Shown: piece after piece, positions 50,701 to 63,382 of the stretch
How the letters are laid out: every line of letters starts with the position of its first letter
How positions within the stretch are numbered: the first letter of the stretch is position 1
Source: Pseudoscleropodium purum
Taxonomy: Eukaryota > Streptophyta > Bryopsida > Hypnales > Brachytheciaceae
Assembly (NCBI GenBank): GCA_963969395.1
Contig: OZ017803.1
Location: 16,740,001 to 16,804,000, forward strand
DNA: 64,000 bases
Direction: 5' to 3'
Program-made: the position numbers and the translations under genes
The notes under the pieces: generated by a model
What the model was told of the DNA's origin: nothing
The model's input: the letters and a program-made list of their open reading frames with translations, nothing else
The model's database searches: none

Positions 50701-53700
50701 AGCCGCACATGTCGATATACGTTGAGCTGGAGGAGAGGACCTTGATGGAGGCATTGGACAAGCTAATTCAGGCGAGTATCTATCCTTATTATGTCACTTC
50801 CTTGGGTTGCTGCTTTGCTTGATTGGAAGATTACTCTGTCAACCAGTGATAAACTAATTTTATATCTCCGTTCAAAGGAGTGGTCTTGTCTTTTGACCTT
50901 CTGCACTGCTTATTCTTTCCTTAATCACACAGTCGTTATGATCTACCATATGCTTTTTCTGAGTAATCACTCTCATCAACAGGAAGAGACGTGGGAGTCT
51001 GAAGAAGGAACCCAGACACATATTTTATCCAGTGGCACACAGGTTTGTTTCTTCTTGTACATGTTGGAGGACCAGCTTGCATTCTCTGAAGTCAAAGCTA
51101 GCACAACTTATCCTCTTGATGCATTGGAGTCCCTTTTGTATCTGGTGCACTTTTATTCATCCATGTGCAACCGTCTTACTAATACTGAATGTTTTTTCAT
51201 ACGCGGAACACGGGAGCAGAACAAACTTAACATTGAATCGTTTAATTTTCCAAGCATTAGTTAATCGTAGTCCCAGATATACCTGGGTATCGCTCATAGA
51301 CCCTCTTGTGCAGGTATTTTTGATAATTAAAAGAAGCTTGAAACGCTGCAGTGCGCTCACCCGCAATCAAACGCTTTTTAATTTGTATAAGGTATCCTTG
51401 CTACGTTCACTTGAGGCCTTTATTAATTGATTTATGGTCTTGGAAGAGTTGTTCATCTGCTCGAAGTCATGAGTACTTTCTTGGAACCGGGTGGAATTTT
51501 TCTATAAGGAGAAGTTCATTTGAATATGATTGATTATGTTTTTATTGGTTGTCTTCCTTTTTCTTACCTTTTCAGTGTATCGTTCCTTTTGTTCAATCAT
51601 CTAAACGAACCTCCTCGTAGAGCTTGGAAGAGTTCGGTTTCTTGCAACTTACCATAAAAATTTCAATCTTCGATCCAATACAGGTATTTCAGCGAGTTTT
51701 ACGAGCGTACGCTGGGAAGCTCGTTGCCAGGCTTCCTAGAGGTCAGCCTGGACTCGTAACGGGAACTGAGGGGCAAGTCAAGGTACCTGCATTACCATTC
51801 CGACAGGGCATAAAGCTGTTCCTGTACGTTGCAGTTGCATGAACATGGTTTCTTATTTGAAGTATGGTTGTTTGTGCTCTAATCTTGAGTTGGTTTGCAA
51901 ATCCAGGTCTCAGATAAAGATGAAAGAGTCATCTGCTACATTGTCAATACGGCAGAGTACTGTCACGAGACGGTAAGTTGTGATTTCCCGTATGCCGTGT
52001 TCATGTTACATTTTCATTCTCTATTAGTCAAATCGCTGATCTGAACGAAGGCTTATTTCAGAATGGCGTAGCTTTTTCTGGAATCTAGGAAAACCTTTGA
52101 TCGATTAGCATGCCCAAGATTGCAGATGTTGATTTTAGAATTGTTGCGTATTGTTTTTTGTGCTCTGGTGCTAGGATCACGTGAGATGTATGCTCACTGA
52201 AAGTTCTTTGATGTCGAACTATCATGGGAACTGCTGAAAAGGAAAGATTGGTGCTTTTTTAGTGGATTCACCCTGATGATTTCTGGAGTTGTTCGCTGGC
52301 AGGCTGCAAACATGGGCGAGAATATTGCAAAGCTTATTGACTCCCACTTCTCAGACAGCATAGATATGTCTGAAGAACAGGTACGACTTTTCTTATTGTA
52401 ATTTTATAATTCAAGATTGCATCTTTTCTTATTTTATTTCTTTTATTTACAATGACTCTTTTTGCAGGATGAATTTTCCGGAGTGATCACAAAAGCGTTG
52501 TCAACCCTGGTGCTGGGGTTGGAGACGCGTCTTGAGAATGAATTAGCTAATATGGCTCGTCTTCCATGGGCTACCCTTGAAAGTGTTGGAGACCAGTCTG
52601 AGTATGCACTTCAATCTTGACTTCGTCTTGGCTTTATACAAATTTAGTTTGTTGCAGTCATGTTGTAAGTTTTACTGGTATTTCAGGATCCGTTTCGTAT
52701 GCAGATGGCATGATCTGTACAGTTTAACTTTGGTAGTGCTCCTCGTAAATGAAGTTTTCCTTTTAATAATTGCCCGTGAAAATGAACTCCTTTTTGTCCA
52801 GTTCTTTGGACTCAAATGCTTACACAATTTATAAATGTTGGTAAAGTGCAGTTATGTCAACGGAATCAGTGCCATCCTTTCCAGTAGTGTCCCAGTTATT
52901 GCAGGACTTCTTTCACCTCTCTATTTTCAGTATTTTATGGACAAGGTATGTCCTTTCCAAATGATGAAAACATACGTTATTTATGTGAACTGCTTCTTGA
53001 CATGCACATCATGACTCGATTCCGCTAGCCTTTCTTCTTAGTACGTTCTTGGATGTGCAGCTAGCTGCGTCATTTGCTCCACGATTCCACAACAACATCT
53101 TCAAATGCAAGCGCATTTCAGAAACTGGAGCGCAACAGGTGAATTTAGCTCTTTCTATTCAGTAACTTTTCTCAAGATCGGATCAAATCCTCTCTTATAC
53201 ATAGCATGCTCCTTTGTGAATTCCTAAGATGCTTTCTGTGTGGTGGGAATCGGCATGGGCTGCATTGTTTGCTCGTCATTTTTAGATCTACTTTTAGTCT
53301 AACTCATTTTGATATTTATCGTTCCTATTATTGTGAAGACACTAAGAATTTCTTACTGATGGCCAAGTGTAACCAATGCAATGAGCTATAATGGCAGTCA
53401 CTGCATTAGATTTAGGTTACTGTGATAGACTACCACACAACCAGAAGCGCATTCTTCAAAGTATTGGAGCTTTTGGTATCTTTTATCATTGAACGTTGCG
53501 ATCTTGTTTCTGTTGATGATGTGCAGATGTTATTGGATACTCATGCAGTCAAAACTTTGCTTCTGGAGGTTCCTTCACTAGGGGGCCAGGTGTGACCTTC
53601 TAGAGTATGATCGTTTTTTAATTAGTTTTTCTATGAAACCTACACTTTATGCACCCTTTTCATGCCAGAAGTTGCAATATTGAAATTTCTAGCGTGTCTC

Positions 53701-54782
53701 TCCAGGCCAGTACACCGGCAGGCTACACCAAGTACGTGGCACGTGAGATGAGCAAAGCAGAGCATCTTTTGAAGGTAATGAGAGTCTTCTCATTCCTGTG
53801 GTGGCATTACTGGTAACTCATACGTTTGTTTGTTTGAAGTTCCATCCCAATGCCAGCAGCGTGAAGAGTTTTTATAGAGAGCCACTAACCTCGATGCCTT
53901 GTTTGTTGAGAAGTCCAGCAGGCATTGTTGTGGATGTTCTGCTCTCTATTCAGTACCTTCATTTATTGATTTGCAGGTTATATTGTCTCCAATGGAGGCG
54001 ATTGCGGACACATATCGTGCCTTACTACCTGAAGGTTCTGGTGCTGACTTCCAACGGATTCTGGACCTTAAGGTCAGTGATATGCCAGTATCTCAAAATT
54101 GTTTTTCTCACCTCCACTTTTGTTGTTGTGTGACTTCTACGTTGCCTTCGATTCTGTTGCATACCAATAATGCGACTGCTGTTTTGCCTGCTGAACTTGA
54201 TCCTCGAGGCATGTATTGCGCTCACTAAACCCTATTTGCTCTCTTATCCACATGAACTAGATGTTTGCACACTCACCACTTTAGTGGTTTCGAATTGCAG
54301 GGCGTAAAACGTACGGATTCTCAACCATTAATTGACCGCTTCACGAACCGGAATATAGAAGGGCTACCAACATTGCACATTCAACAACCCGGTCAAGGGG
54401 GCACAGCCCCATCTACCCCCACTTTTGCAAACCCTGGACAGCAAAGCAGAGAAGCTATGATGTCTCGTGTTGGGGCTATTTCTACTCTAGGTAGAGGTGC
54501 AATTTCTCAGTCCGCAGCAGCTGTTGCTGCGGCATCCAGTACTGGATTGAAGCGCTTGTTTGAGCAAGCCAAAGAAGGAGCTGTTAAAAAAGAGGGTAAG
54601 CTTGTGCTGACTTCTATTTTCTTCTGTTTGTCTGTCAGTATCCCTCTACATACTTGACCAGGTCTGATTGTATAGTATTTAATAGGCAGCATACTTCTTG
54701 TGCAAGCGACTAATATGAATATGACTTGTGTGATGCAGGATCACATATACAGGAATGGTTCTCCAACATTGGAAGAAGATAG
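44769..54782 (+). CDS. VPS53: VPS53, GARP/EARP tethering complex subunit
   Basis: A subunit of the GARP tether (with VPS51, VPS52 and VPS54) for endosome-to-Golgi vesicles. 25 exons, 834 residues: 44769-44823, 45875-45969, 46323-46379, 46693-46843, 47106-47176, 47554-47678, 48023-48183, 49156-49297, 49566-49629, 49936-50100, 50388-50435, 50655-50771, 50983-51042, 51314-51391, 51684-51782, 51907-51972, 52303-52380, 52468-52601, 52852-52945, 53061-53138, 53527-53589, 53706-53774, 53977-54072, 54301-54595, 54739-54782. Hallmarks are the N-terminal coiled coil with EICRDIKKLDFAKKNITTTI and ALHRLAML, then QLCSHFEAY, RRYAWIKRQLRSNEE and ALQRTLEFEEELAERFGG. The length is close to the Arabidopsis orthologue (about 830). 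Frame is kept across every junction. The intron after exon 12 starts with GC, not GT. A Ser/Ala-rich low-complexity tail follows residue ~720. Confidence 0.96.
48254..48695. mobile_element. TTAA-flanked element T8 in VPS53 intron 7
   Basis: A 442-bp element between TTAA (48250-48253) and TTAA (48696-48699). The left end is ACCCCTAAGCGC and the right end GCTTTTAGGGG. It is the shortest member of the family and the only one in an intron with clear ends on both sides. Confidence 0.65.
48700..48952. mobile_element. Tourist/PIF-Harbinger-like MITE in VPS53 intron 7
   Basis: A 253-bp element with a perfect 14-base inverted end GAGCATCCCCACCA, partly continued by a GTATC-containing block on both sides. 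It is flanked by TAA on each side (48697-48699 and 48953-48955). The G-starting terminus and TAA duplication fit the PIF/Harbinger (Tourist) class. Its left TAA lies within the TTAA flank of element T8, so it inserted exactly at that element's edge. Confidence 0.75.
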
Positions 54783-55345
54783 GATGTTCTTGATCAGTAG
54801 AGTGAGACAGTTTTAGACTGGCGTTCATTGGAATACATATCCACACGATTGTTGATCTTTCTCCTCTCTATGTGGATGTGCGCTTTTCCAGAAGGCGGTG
54901 GTTTTAGAGGGTGGATCTTGAGAATGACCTCGTCTTTCACTAATAGTTGGTTGAAACTGTTTCCAGAAGTTGTGCACCCCGACCGATGGGATGGAGCATT
55001 GCTATAGATCTTGAATGCATTGTAAAGAGGACACTCTGCGAATTTGGTCGATCTGTGCTTGGAAGTCGCCATTTCAGAATAACAGTAGAGAGGCTGAGCT
55101 CTGGTTCCTTTGTTTACATGCCCCTCTGGGACTTTCATGAATTCGCCTGTCATGCAGGAGATTGATGCATTTGGGTACTGCAGCGAGTTTGAACTGCTTA
55201 ACGTCCTGGAAGGGGTTGTGAGAGAACAGAGGACGTGATGGTGAAGAAGGTGATGCTACCTCAATTTCGTCATTTGAATAGTCAAGTAAAATCAACTTGA
55301 ATATGTGCAATCAACTCTCAGTTGATCCTACTCTACAATAAAGAG
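54783..55345 (+). terminator. VPS53 3' UTR and polyadenylation signal
   Basis: About 560 bases of balanced-composition sequence after the stop codon. A canonical AATAAA is at 55337-55342, just before the change to AT-rich spacer, so the transcript probably ends soon after. Confidence 0.6.
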
Positions 55346-57879
55346 GTAGGATGCTCATGTCTCTTGTGAAGAAGGCTCCACACATAGGCTTTTGCTTTCA
55401 TTTGTCTATGACCTATGAGAATACACATGGCCAACAAAAGACATACCCACACAAAGTTGCAAATAGATCAATTGGGTGATTCAAACATATGTGGCACCTC
55501 AATGCATTTGGATGTGGCCCTATTAAGTTGTTTCTATCAAAAACAACACTAGAAATGGTAGATAATATATTAATTCTCCTTCCTTCTATTACTACTTCTC
55601 AGTTTGACTACTTGTTAACAATGTATTGGCTTTGACCACCATTTATTTGAACTCCTTAATACTCAAGCACTACTATCCCTTTCCAAATGCATAAAAAGCT
55701 TTAGGAACTTAATTATACTCTTGTAATCCTTTTCACACAAGCTCTAATTAGAAGTTCTTAAGTTCTACTTTGATGATGTGTCTATGAATCAATAATCATT
55801 TAAAAAGGAATTCTATAAAAAAAAATCAATTTGAGTCAATGGTTACAAGGGTTTAAGCACTATGCTTTTTTTAATTTGAAACTTCAATGTTTTCTCAAAA
55901 GAACTCAAAAGGATAGAAGCAAAACAAATGAGGAGTAATATAGTAGTAAGTATAACAAATAAGGTTGAGACTTATAATTAAGTACATGAAGAGTGTCAAC
56001 TTCTTTCAATGATTGTTTTAATTCTCCTAGTTATGCTAGAAACTTTAACCTTAAGTTTTCATCTTCAAATCTTATGTATGCTCCTTTGAAGTCAAAATTT
56101 TGCCATCAATGCTAGTGAAAAAATTTTGCACACCTACTAAAGCTATTGTCTACTTTGAAAAGTGCTAATGTACAAAAATGTGATAAATGTGTTTGTACAA
56201 AGCAATTACAATATCATAGTATAGATAACTTCTATTGCAAAACACATAGTAGTGTAGCTATAAGATAGGAGTATCTAATCAAAGTCATTAGCTATTGTTC
56301 AATAGAACGTAGGTTTGGGCCACAATAACAAATCATCACCTTTTTTCATCTCCACACATTATTCTTGGACTATATCTCTTCACCTCAATAATCACCTTGA
56401 TTAAAATTTGAAGATCTAATTCTTTTCTAAATTACCTTATTTTAATGTTTTCGTATAAGACCTCCCTCTTGATTGCCCTCTCTCAACTAAACTTTACTAC
56501 AAATTAACAAATATCTAATTTTCTTTCAAGAAAATGTTTGTAACCTCTAACAACACCTAAGTTTTTTTCAACTCTTCATGCTCAACAAGGGCACACGGCT
56601 TATAGAAATGCCGATAGCTTGCTCACAAAAAAAGTAGTGCAATAATGAACTCAAAGAATTTATTGTAAGCTCACTAGAGTATACAAAAATGCCAATAGCT
56701 TGTTCAAAAGAAACAATGTAATGATGAGCTCAAAAAAATATTGTTAATCAATTACAAAATCCAAACAATCCAAATCAACATACATGGAAAATTAGAACAA
56801 ATAAATTTAAAAACCTACCTAAATCTTGTATATAAATACCGCCTTTGTAGTTCTTTTAGACTTTGCTTGGAATTATATTATTTTATCTGCTATTTCTTTG
56901 AATTTAATGATTGTATATTCAAATTTCAATTCATATAGTAAATTATTCAAGCAATGAATTAAATATTCTTTATCACAAGTGCATCAATTATGGCATGTTG
57001 AAGTACAAAATGCCACATTATAGCTTTAGAGGAGGATGAGGAGATTTTCAACACCCTCTTTCTATCCATGAGGAATCCCATTCTAAACATAGAAACAACT
57101 ATAGTCACATAACCGCCTTTGATTGTTGTGGCTTCACAAGATCTGAATGTCATGATCGTGGTGCCTAAAAAGCTTACTCGGAATAATAGATTTAGTATGT
57201 AAGTTTATAGATTTTTTAAGTCTTTCTGTTCTTGCTAATTTTAATGTTCGATGAGTTTAACATTCTATCATTTGTGTTTGTAGTCGTAAAGGATTGATGG
57301 TGACAAATGCATTCACAAAGAAACAAACTTTTTTTTAGTGTAAAGAAGTCTTTTGACTTTCCAATGTACGTTGAGCAAATAGCATCAAAATTTGCCGATT
57401 TTGATTGTTTTAAACTAAAATGTCATATAGATACTTATGCTTCGAATGTTTTAGATTTATAGATGGGTCAACATTTAGAGTACATAGACTTTAGATTCAT
57501 CTACCACCAAAGATTTTGCCATTGAAATCACTATGAATTAAACTAATGAGATTGACATATTATGTAAGTTGGACCATTATGTATTGATTTCTACTATGAT
57601 TGGATTTGTGTGTTTTAAGGCTACATTTTAGGCTTGATTTATTTCCCTTTATTATTTTGCATAATATACTTTCTATGAAATTTGAATATAGGAGGTTGTT
57701 GCAATAGAAATTTGTTAAAAAGGTTTGAAAGTGACTTAAATTTTGAAAAATTGAACTCACATTTTTGAAGAATGAAAATTATATATCCCCATGGTCATAG
57801 GTCTATCATCCATTATTTTTCAAAAAAAATTCTCGCTCATAAGCTCATGCTCATAGACTCACACGCTGGCAACCCTACA

Positions 57880-59335
57880 TTTCACATGAATCCCTCCACA
57901 TCTATGTAAAACACTCCTAAGAAATTCCCTGTTCATTTTCTGGGAGACTTATGAAGTATAATGCCCAATTGCAAGGATTTTCTTGTGCTAATCGGGCATT
58001 ACGGATTATTCAATCTGACTTTGATTTCTCATCCTTTTGCTCATGATTTACGTCGGGCAATGTCTCCTCCTCATCGGCCCGTTATTTCCCAAACGAGCAT
58101 TGCCCTATATGGAAACAACGTCGCACCACCCTCAACCTCTGATCCAATTGAACTCCGAATTCCAAAATCTACGCTTCTCAAACCAAATCTATGAACCTTC
58201 CTCCTTGCTCCTCCTTGCGCTAAAGTGAGGGCTTGCTAGGCCTCCCCTTCCAGATCTACCAATTACTAATTGCACTCACTCATTAAAATAAGTGAGTGAT
58301 GGATAAACTTAATTGCTGGTCATAAAAAAAATTTTAATGGAATTTTAACCTATTTACAATATGAATAAGATAAATTAATGTAGAAATGGTTAAAAAAAAA
58401 TATGATCTTCTTTGCACTAGTTATATGTTCAAGCCAATTTAGTAATGATGGTGGGTAATTACAATGGTGATATGTTCAAGGCAACTAAGTTAGCAATGAT
58501 GGTGGTGATTACATTCAATTTGGTGGATTGTTTAAGTTTATCCTTAAATGATGCCACGGCTATTTTTTAGCCGGTGAATGACAAATGGGTCTTTACATGG
58601 AGGACGAAAGTGCAACTCTTCACTTTTTCAAGTTTTGTATGAAATCTAAGGAGGAATCTTCTACAATAATTTGACTTTTATTCTATGCTTTTGAAATTTT
58701 TTTTAAGCCAACAATTCACACAATACCAAATGAGATGATTTCTACCATGACCAGCTCGTCGTTGAACCCTTGAACATTGAGGCGGACATTTTGTGTTCAA
58801 TGAACGACAAGGAATCAGATTGTATAAGACAAAATTGCAACTATTCATCTTCAAAATTTGTTTTGAAAAGGGAAGATCTTCTATAGTAGTTTGACTTGCA
58901 ATGACTACTTTTGCAATTCTGGAGGCTAGTGATTCATACGGTAATAGAAAACGATGGTTTTGAGGGTCACCCCTTTGGCGTTTATGGGTTGAGAGTCAAA
59001 GGGAGAAGAACTCATGGACACCCTCGTTCCCTATCTGTTCCCAAACCGGATTCGCTCCCGCCCCTCCTGCATGCACATGGGGACAAGGAAGATTAGGTGG
59101 CTCTTGCAGAATCAAGTATTTCGGTATCGGACCACTAGTTTGTATGTGAGTCCCTACACATCTACGAAAACAGCGTAGCATCTCCGCCAGACTGTGATCG
59201 AATTCAACTCCAAATTCCCAAATCTACGCTTTTCAAAACCAATCTACGTAACTCCCCCATGCTTCCTGCTCAGTGCTGCCGCGCGGGGAGGGCTTGCTGG
59301 GGCCTCCCGAGATCTACCAATTTCTGCGGTCGGAT
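57880..59335. repeat. Duplicated GC-richer block, ~1.1 kb apart
   Basis: Bases 58130-58275 and 59190-59335 share CTGTGATC-AATT-AACTCC, AAATCTACGCTT-TCAAA, GGGCTTGCT-GG-CCTCCC and AGATCTACCAATT. The blocks upstream share TCCCT-CACATCTA-G-AAA. Neither copy has a long open frame. They look like two copies of a leader or promoter without the gene. Confidence 0.55.
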
Positions 59336-59757
59336 CAGAATGAACGTCTGATGGAATTCCCCGCCTGGAAATGTACGCTTTCAGGCTGATGCTTAAACCA
59401 CGTAAGTATGCAACCTTCTGCAGTATCTCTTCCTTCTTTTACTCTTTTAATTTTCTTTTGGGTAAGCCCAATGGAAACCAAGAGTGTTTTATGGTATTGT
59501 GCTCTATGGATTTCAGTAATGGGGGATATTGTTACATTGAGGCTTCAAGTGCTTCGACAAGTTCTTTGCTAAAAATGAAGTGAATGTCTGACACACAATT
59601 TGGACATCATGGGTTAAGAAAATCTTCTTATATGGACATCATGGGTTATGAAAATGTCCTTGTAAATACTTTTTGAAATGATTTAAAATTTGACTAGCAT
59701 TTTGGATGAAATACATTTCCAACATATATGTTTAATAGGATACAGTTAATACAGTTA

Positions 59758-59793
59758 GTACCCAGAAGATGTTTGCAAACATCTTCTGGGTAC
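59758..59793. repeat. 36-bp perfect palindrome
   Basis: The 17-base arm GTACCCAGAAGATGTTT is followed by GC and then by its exact reverse complement. There is no spacer and no mismatch. Confidence 0.95.
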
Positions 59794-59930
59794 ATGATAG
59801 TGAATTGTGGACCTCCCCTTTTCCCACAAAGTATGAATAGTTGCATTTTTGTCCTGCATGGAGAGATTCTTTGTCATTCATCAGCCGAAAAACTTCTTCC
59901 GCGACGTTTGTGGGATAAGTATCTCAACAT

Positions 59931-60128
59931 GAAAGAGACAAGAATAGGATCCATTAATTATAAACATGAAGAATCGAAAGAAAGATTGACAAAAGACTGC
60001 GTCATTACAGCCACCCAACCGGAGATTCAACAAGGAGTTAAGCGCTTCTGATCTACTCCACCAGCATGAAAGAGACATGAACAGGATCCATTAATGATAA
60101 AAATGAAGAATCGAAAGAAAAATTGACG
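59931..60128. repeat. Direct repeat downstream of the Rieske gene
   Basis: Two 62-63-base copies (59931-59992 and 60066-60128) share ATGAAAGAGACA, GGATCCATTAAT and AAGAATCGAAAGAAA. The sequence after each also agrees weakly (GTCA-T-C-GCCA-CCA, then GATTCA-CA-GGAG). The second copy is probably in the Rieske 3' UTR. Confidence 0.8.
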
Positions 60129-60255
60129 AAGCCAACTGCATGTGCTCCATGATCTCCAACTGCCTAATGAATCGAAAGGCACACAATGTCACTGCTGCCA
60201 ACCAGCTGGTGATTCAGCACGGAGATACGCACTTTATATTGATTTCCCAGCCTGC

Positions 60256-62635
60256 CTAGCCCACCAGAAGCTTGGTCTCTTCCGTGAACTTGTACTGCGG
60301 GACTTCGAGGTTATACGGTGCAGGTCCTTTTCGGATACGTCCGGAGATGTCGTAGTGGGAGCCGTGGCAGGGGCAGAACCATCCGCCGTAATCGCCGGCG
60401 TTGGGCAAAGGGACGCATCCCAAGTGCGTGCACACGCCCACCACCACCAGCCATTCCGGGTTCTGCACGCGCGCCGAGTCCTCCTCGGGGTCCCGGAGCT
60501 CGTTCATGGGCGTGGAGTTCGCCAGGTTGATGTCCGCCTCCGTCCGATGCCGCACGAACACCGGCTTGCCGCGCCACTTCACGGTCACCGTGGAGCCGGG
60601 CTCGATGCTGCCAATGTCCACCTCCAGGGACGCCATCGCCAGCACGTCTCGACTGGCGGACATGGACAGGATTAGCTTCAGGGCTAAGATTCGCAGCGCG
60701 GACGCGTAGATGAGTCGACCACCTGCACAAACAGCCCCACGGAGTCAGCATTCCTAAACCCAGGAGCATGGATTCATGGTTTATAAATGACCGATTCAAC
60801 GGCTCATGTCGTGAACTATACACGGGGCAACAACTTATGTCACCAAAATCAGTGAAGAACATTGGTATGCTGGTCAAAAAATTAAACTTGAAACGAGAGA
60901 TGATCTTTGTATGACCTACTCGAAACTAACAAAATTCAGATAGCCCCTGCATGACCTACTCCACACTGACGAATTCAATTGATCATATCGTGAACAATAT
61001 TTAAGGCCATAATTTCTATCACCCAAACCTGTGACGAACATTGCATGTGCTGGTTAATAAACTAAAAAAACTGAGCAAAAGAATATCCCTGTATGACCTA
61101 CTAAGAACTGGTAAGAAACCCATCAGGTTCAATTTGGGCTTCGAGTTAAACCTGCACAGTTTGTGCTTGGTGAATTTGAAAATGATTGGTGGTACTGAAA
61201 AATGATTTACTTGCATAATTTACTGACATTTGAACGTTTTGAAAGTGGAATTAAAATTTTAGGGGCTTTGTAGTACCAGCATGTAATATCCAACTATGAA
61301 TAACGCACACACCACCGGCGGCATCGAATATTAGTATGACGCAAACTTATCTCATTGTCATCCATCCCAAATTGATCAATCATGAAAACATCGTAGTTTT
61401 GAGCCACGCAAGACTTCGGATCACTCAGGAAAATTTTACAGATTTAAGAGATGCAAGTGTTAATTAAAAGCTACATAAAGCTGATGGAATCAGATATCCT
61501 CCCCCCTTTACTCCTCCCTCCCTTCACCAGGCAGAGAGCTCAATCAGACATCCTCACACCATTTTCAGAGGAAGCACGGCATTGTATGTACCTGTGAGGA
61601 CCAGATAAGTGAAAGCCTTCTTGCTCGGATCTCCCGGGGCCAACCGCTCATGCGTGTGCTCGTCGTATGTGATCTCAGACGAGATGTTCTTCAACGCCGC
61701 TACTGTGGCCGGTACTGCCGCCGTCCCGGAGGCTGTCCCTGATAGAGCGTCCGACGCAAATCCTGGCAAGTGAAAGAAGCATTTCAATTACATATTTTGC
61801 AGTAGGAGTCCAGATGATAACCCTGTCTCTAACGTCATTCTCGCAAACATCTATCCTCTGAACCAAAAAACAGCATCCCAAGAATTTATGTTCTAGAGAT
61901 GAATTCATTTATGAATGCGACTGTAAACGAGAGGAATATCAAAGAGGAATCAGTATTAAATCTGCAGACAGAAAGAGTACAATCTACAGCGTATCATATG
62001 GAACTCTTACTGAGTATTCCGTTTTCCATTCCATGAACACTACATTGTTCGAGAGTGGTTGACCACCATGTTGTAAGACCTGATGTTACACGACTGGCTT
62101 TGCAAACCAAATCAGTCGAAACTACTTCCATCTGTTCATTCAAACCCTAGAAGCACTGATCCAGCAATCGAAGCTGGAAATTTGACACTAAGGTCAGAGA
62201 TCCGATTACGCTCTGACAAACACATTGGCTCTAGGAATTTCTGTATCACGAAAGCATAAACCGTACGCAACGATACATCGATTGTACCCAAACCCTAAAA
62301 TTGAACTCTCGCAATAACCACTCAGGCAAGAGACTAAAACCCAGAAGGGGATGCATTATCTATAAAAATTCACTTCGTCAGCTAAAACCAAAGGTAACAG
62401 AGCCATCCCCTCGCGCAGAAACGAGTTCAAAGAGACGAAAGAAAGCAGAAACGATCCTGTTCCAAGACCTACCGCGGGAGAGCTGCCACGATCGGCTGAG
62501 TGGAATCGAGAGAGCGAAGGCTCCATCGCCTACATGATCCTCCTTGGTGTCCAATATCGCAGCAGAGCAGCCCTGCGACGACTGCAGGAGGCGAGCCAGT
62601 GCAGGCAACCTGCGCCCCAACCCCCGCGCCAACAT
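60256..62635 (-). CDS. Cytochrome bc1 Rieske iron-sulfur protein, mitochondrial
   Basis: Complex III subunit that passes electrons from ubiquinol to cytochrome c1. Three exons in coding order: 62473-62635, 61592-61762 and 60256-60722; 266 residues, the normal plant length. The N-terminus ([17 protein letters not shown]) is Arg-rich and free of acidic residues at first, as expected of a mitochondrial presequence. A single membrane helix lies at about 103-133 (within [19 protein letters not shown]). The [2Fe-2S] signature is complete: C209-T-H211-L-G-C214 and C228-P-C230-H231-G-S-H; Cys209, His211, Cys228 and His231 are cluster ligands, and Cys214-Cys230 form the family disulfide. The last exon is very GC-rich compared with its surroundings. 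The first ATG of the frame is used; upstream in-frame codons start only at GTG. Confidence 0.97.
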
Positions 62636-63382
62636 CGTGCGGAATGACTGACCCACTCAAGATCAAACCTTGAAATCACACCAAAAGGAATGCGAAGGTT
62701 GCACTCGGGGATTTCGAGCAACAACGAAGATCAGAAAAACTTGGATGCAAGTGCAACCCTAAATCTCTACAACACATTCCCCTTCTGCAACTCGCAACCA
62801 CGACGCCAACTTTGCCTTGGACAACTGAAGACGAGGACGCCATTGGGAACGGAATGGGGAACTTCAGGGGGACCACCTCCTATTGATACCCGAAATCACT
62901 CTCTGGAGAAACGGGTATGCATTACTCTTAGACGACGACGATAAAGTTAGGTCCGACGGACGAGATATTCTACGGCGGGGCGACGAAAGGATTCCCGCCC
63001 TTCACAAGCCGAACTTGTGTTTGCTGTGCTCGGGCTGCTCTGCTGAATTGTTGTGTGCGATTTGGCTACTTCCTTATTAGGATTGTGTCGACGGAGTGGC
63101 GGTGCTTCGTAATTTCTATCACGGCGCCCTGGACTTCGATTTGTAGGTGCTTTGCGGAATTGGAGTAATCTAACTTTAGCTGAGGTCGTTGGTGGCGGCA
63201 TTTCTTGAATTGGAGGCGTGAAAAAGTCTGAGCATGAGTGATGCTAGGTTTTGGTTAGATGATGTCGTGAGTGTAGGGGATTGTAGTATTTTATAGTTTT
63301 GGGATGTAGTGAGTGGAGATTGGAGGCTTATTCTTGTTTTCTTGAAAGATAATTTCCAGTTAGGGAGACGCGAGGGGGTACA
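62636..63382. promoter_or_regulatory. Shared divergent promoter, Rieske / SMC5
   Basis: 747 bases separate the two start codons, which point away from each other. The block has balanced composition, with no transposon-like sequence and no supported coding frame. It should contain both promoters and 5' UTRs. Confidence 0.6.

Larger units (their letters stand above)
55346..60255. other. Spacer between VPS53 and the Rieske gene
   Basis: No gene is seen. It holds several short tandem duplications: 56597-56663 with 56682-56745; about 58560-58720 with 58745-58925; 59598-59625 with 59632-59655; and 59931-59992 with 60066-60128. There is a longer duplicated pair (57880-58275 and 59145-59335) and a 36-bp palindrome at 59758. 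Confidence 0.6.

Noticed and set aside
60142..60675. 177-codon open frame on the plus strand
   Set aside because: It is the antisense shadow of the GC-rich last Rieske exon, whose minus-strand frame carries the full iron-sulfur signature.
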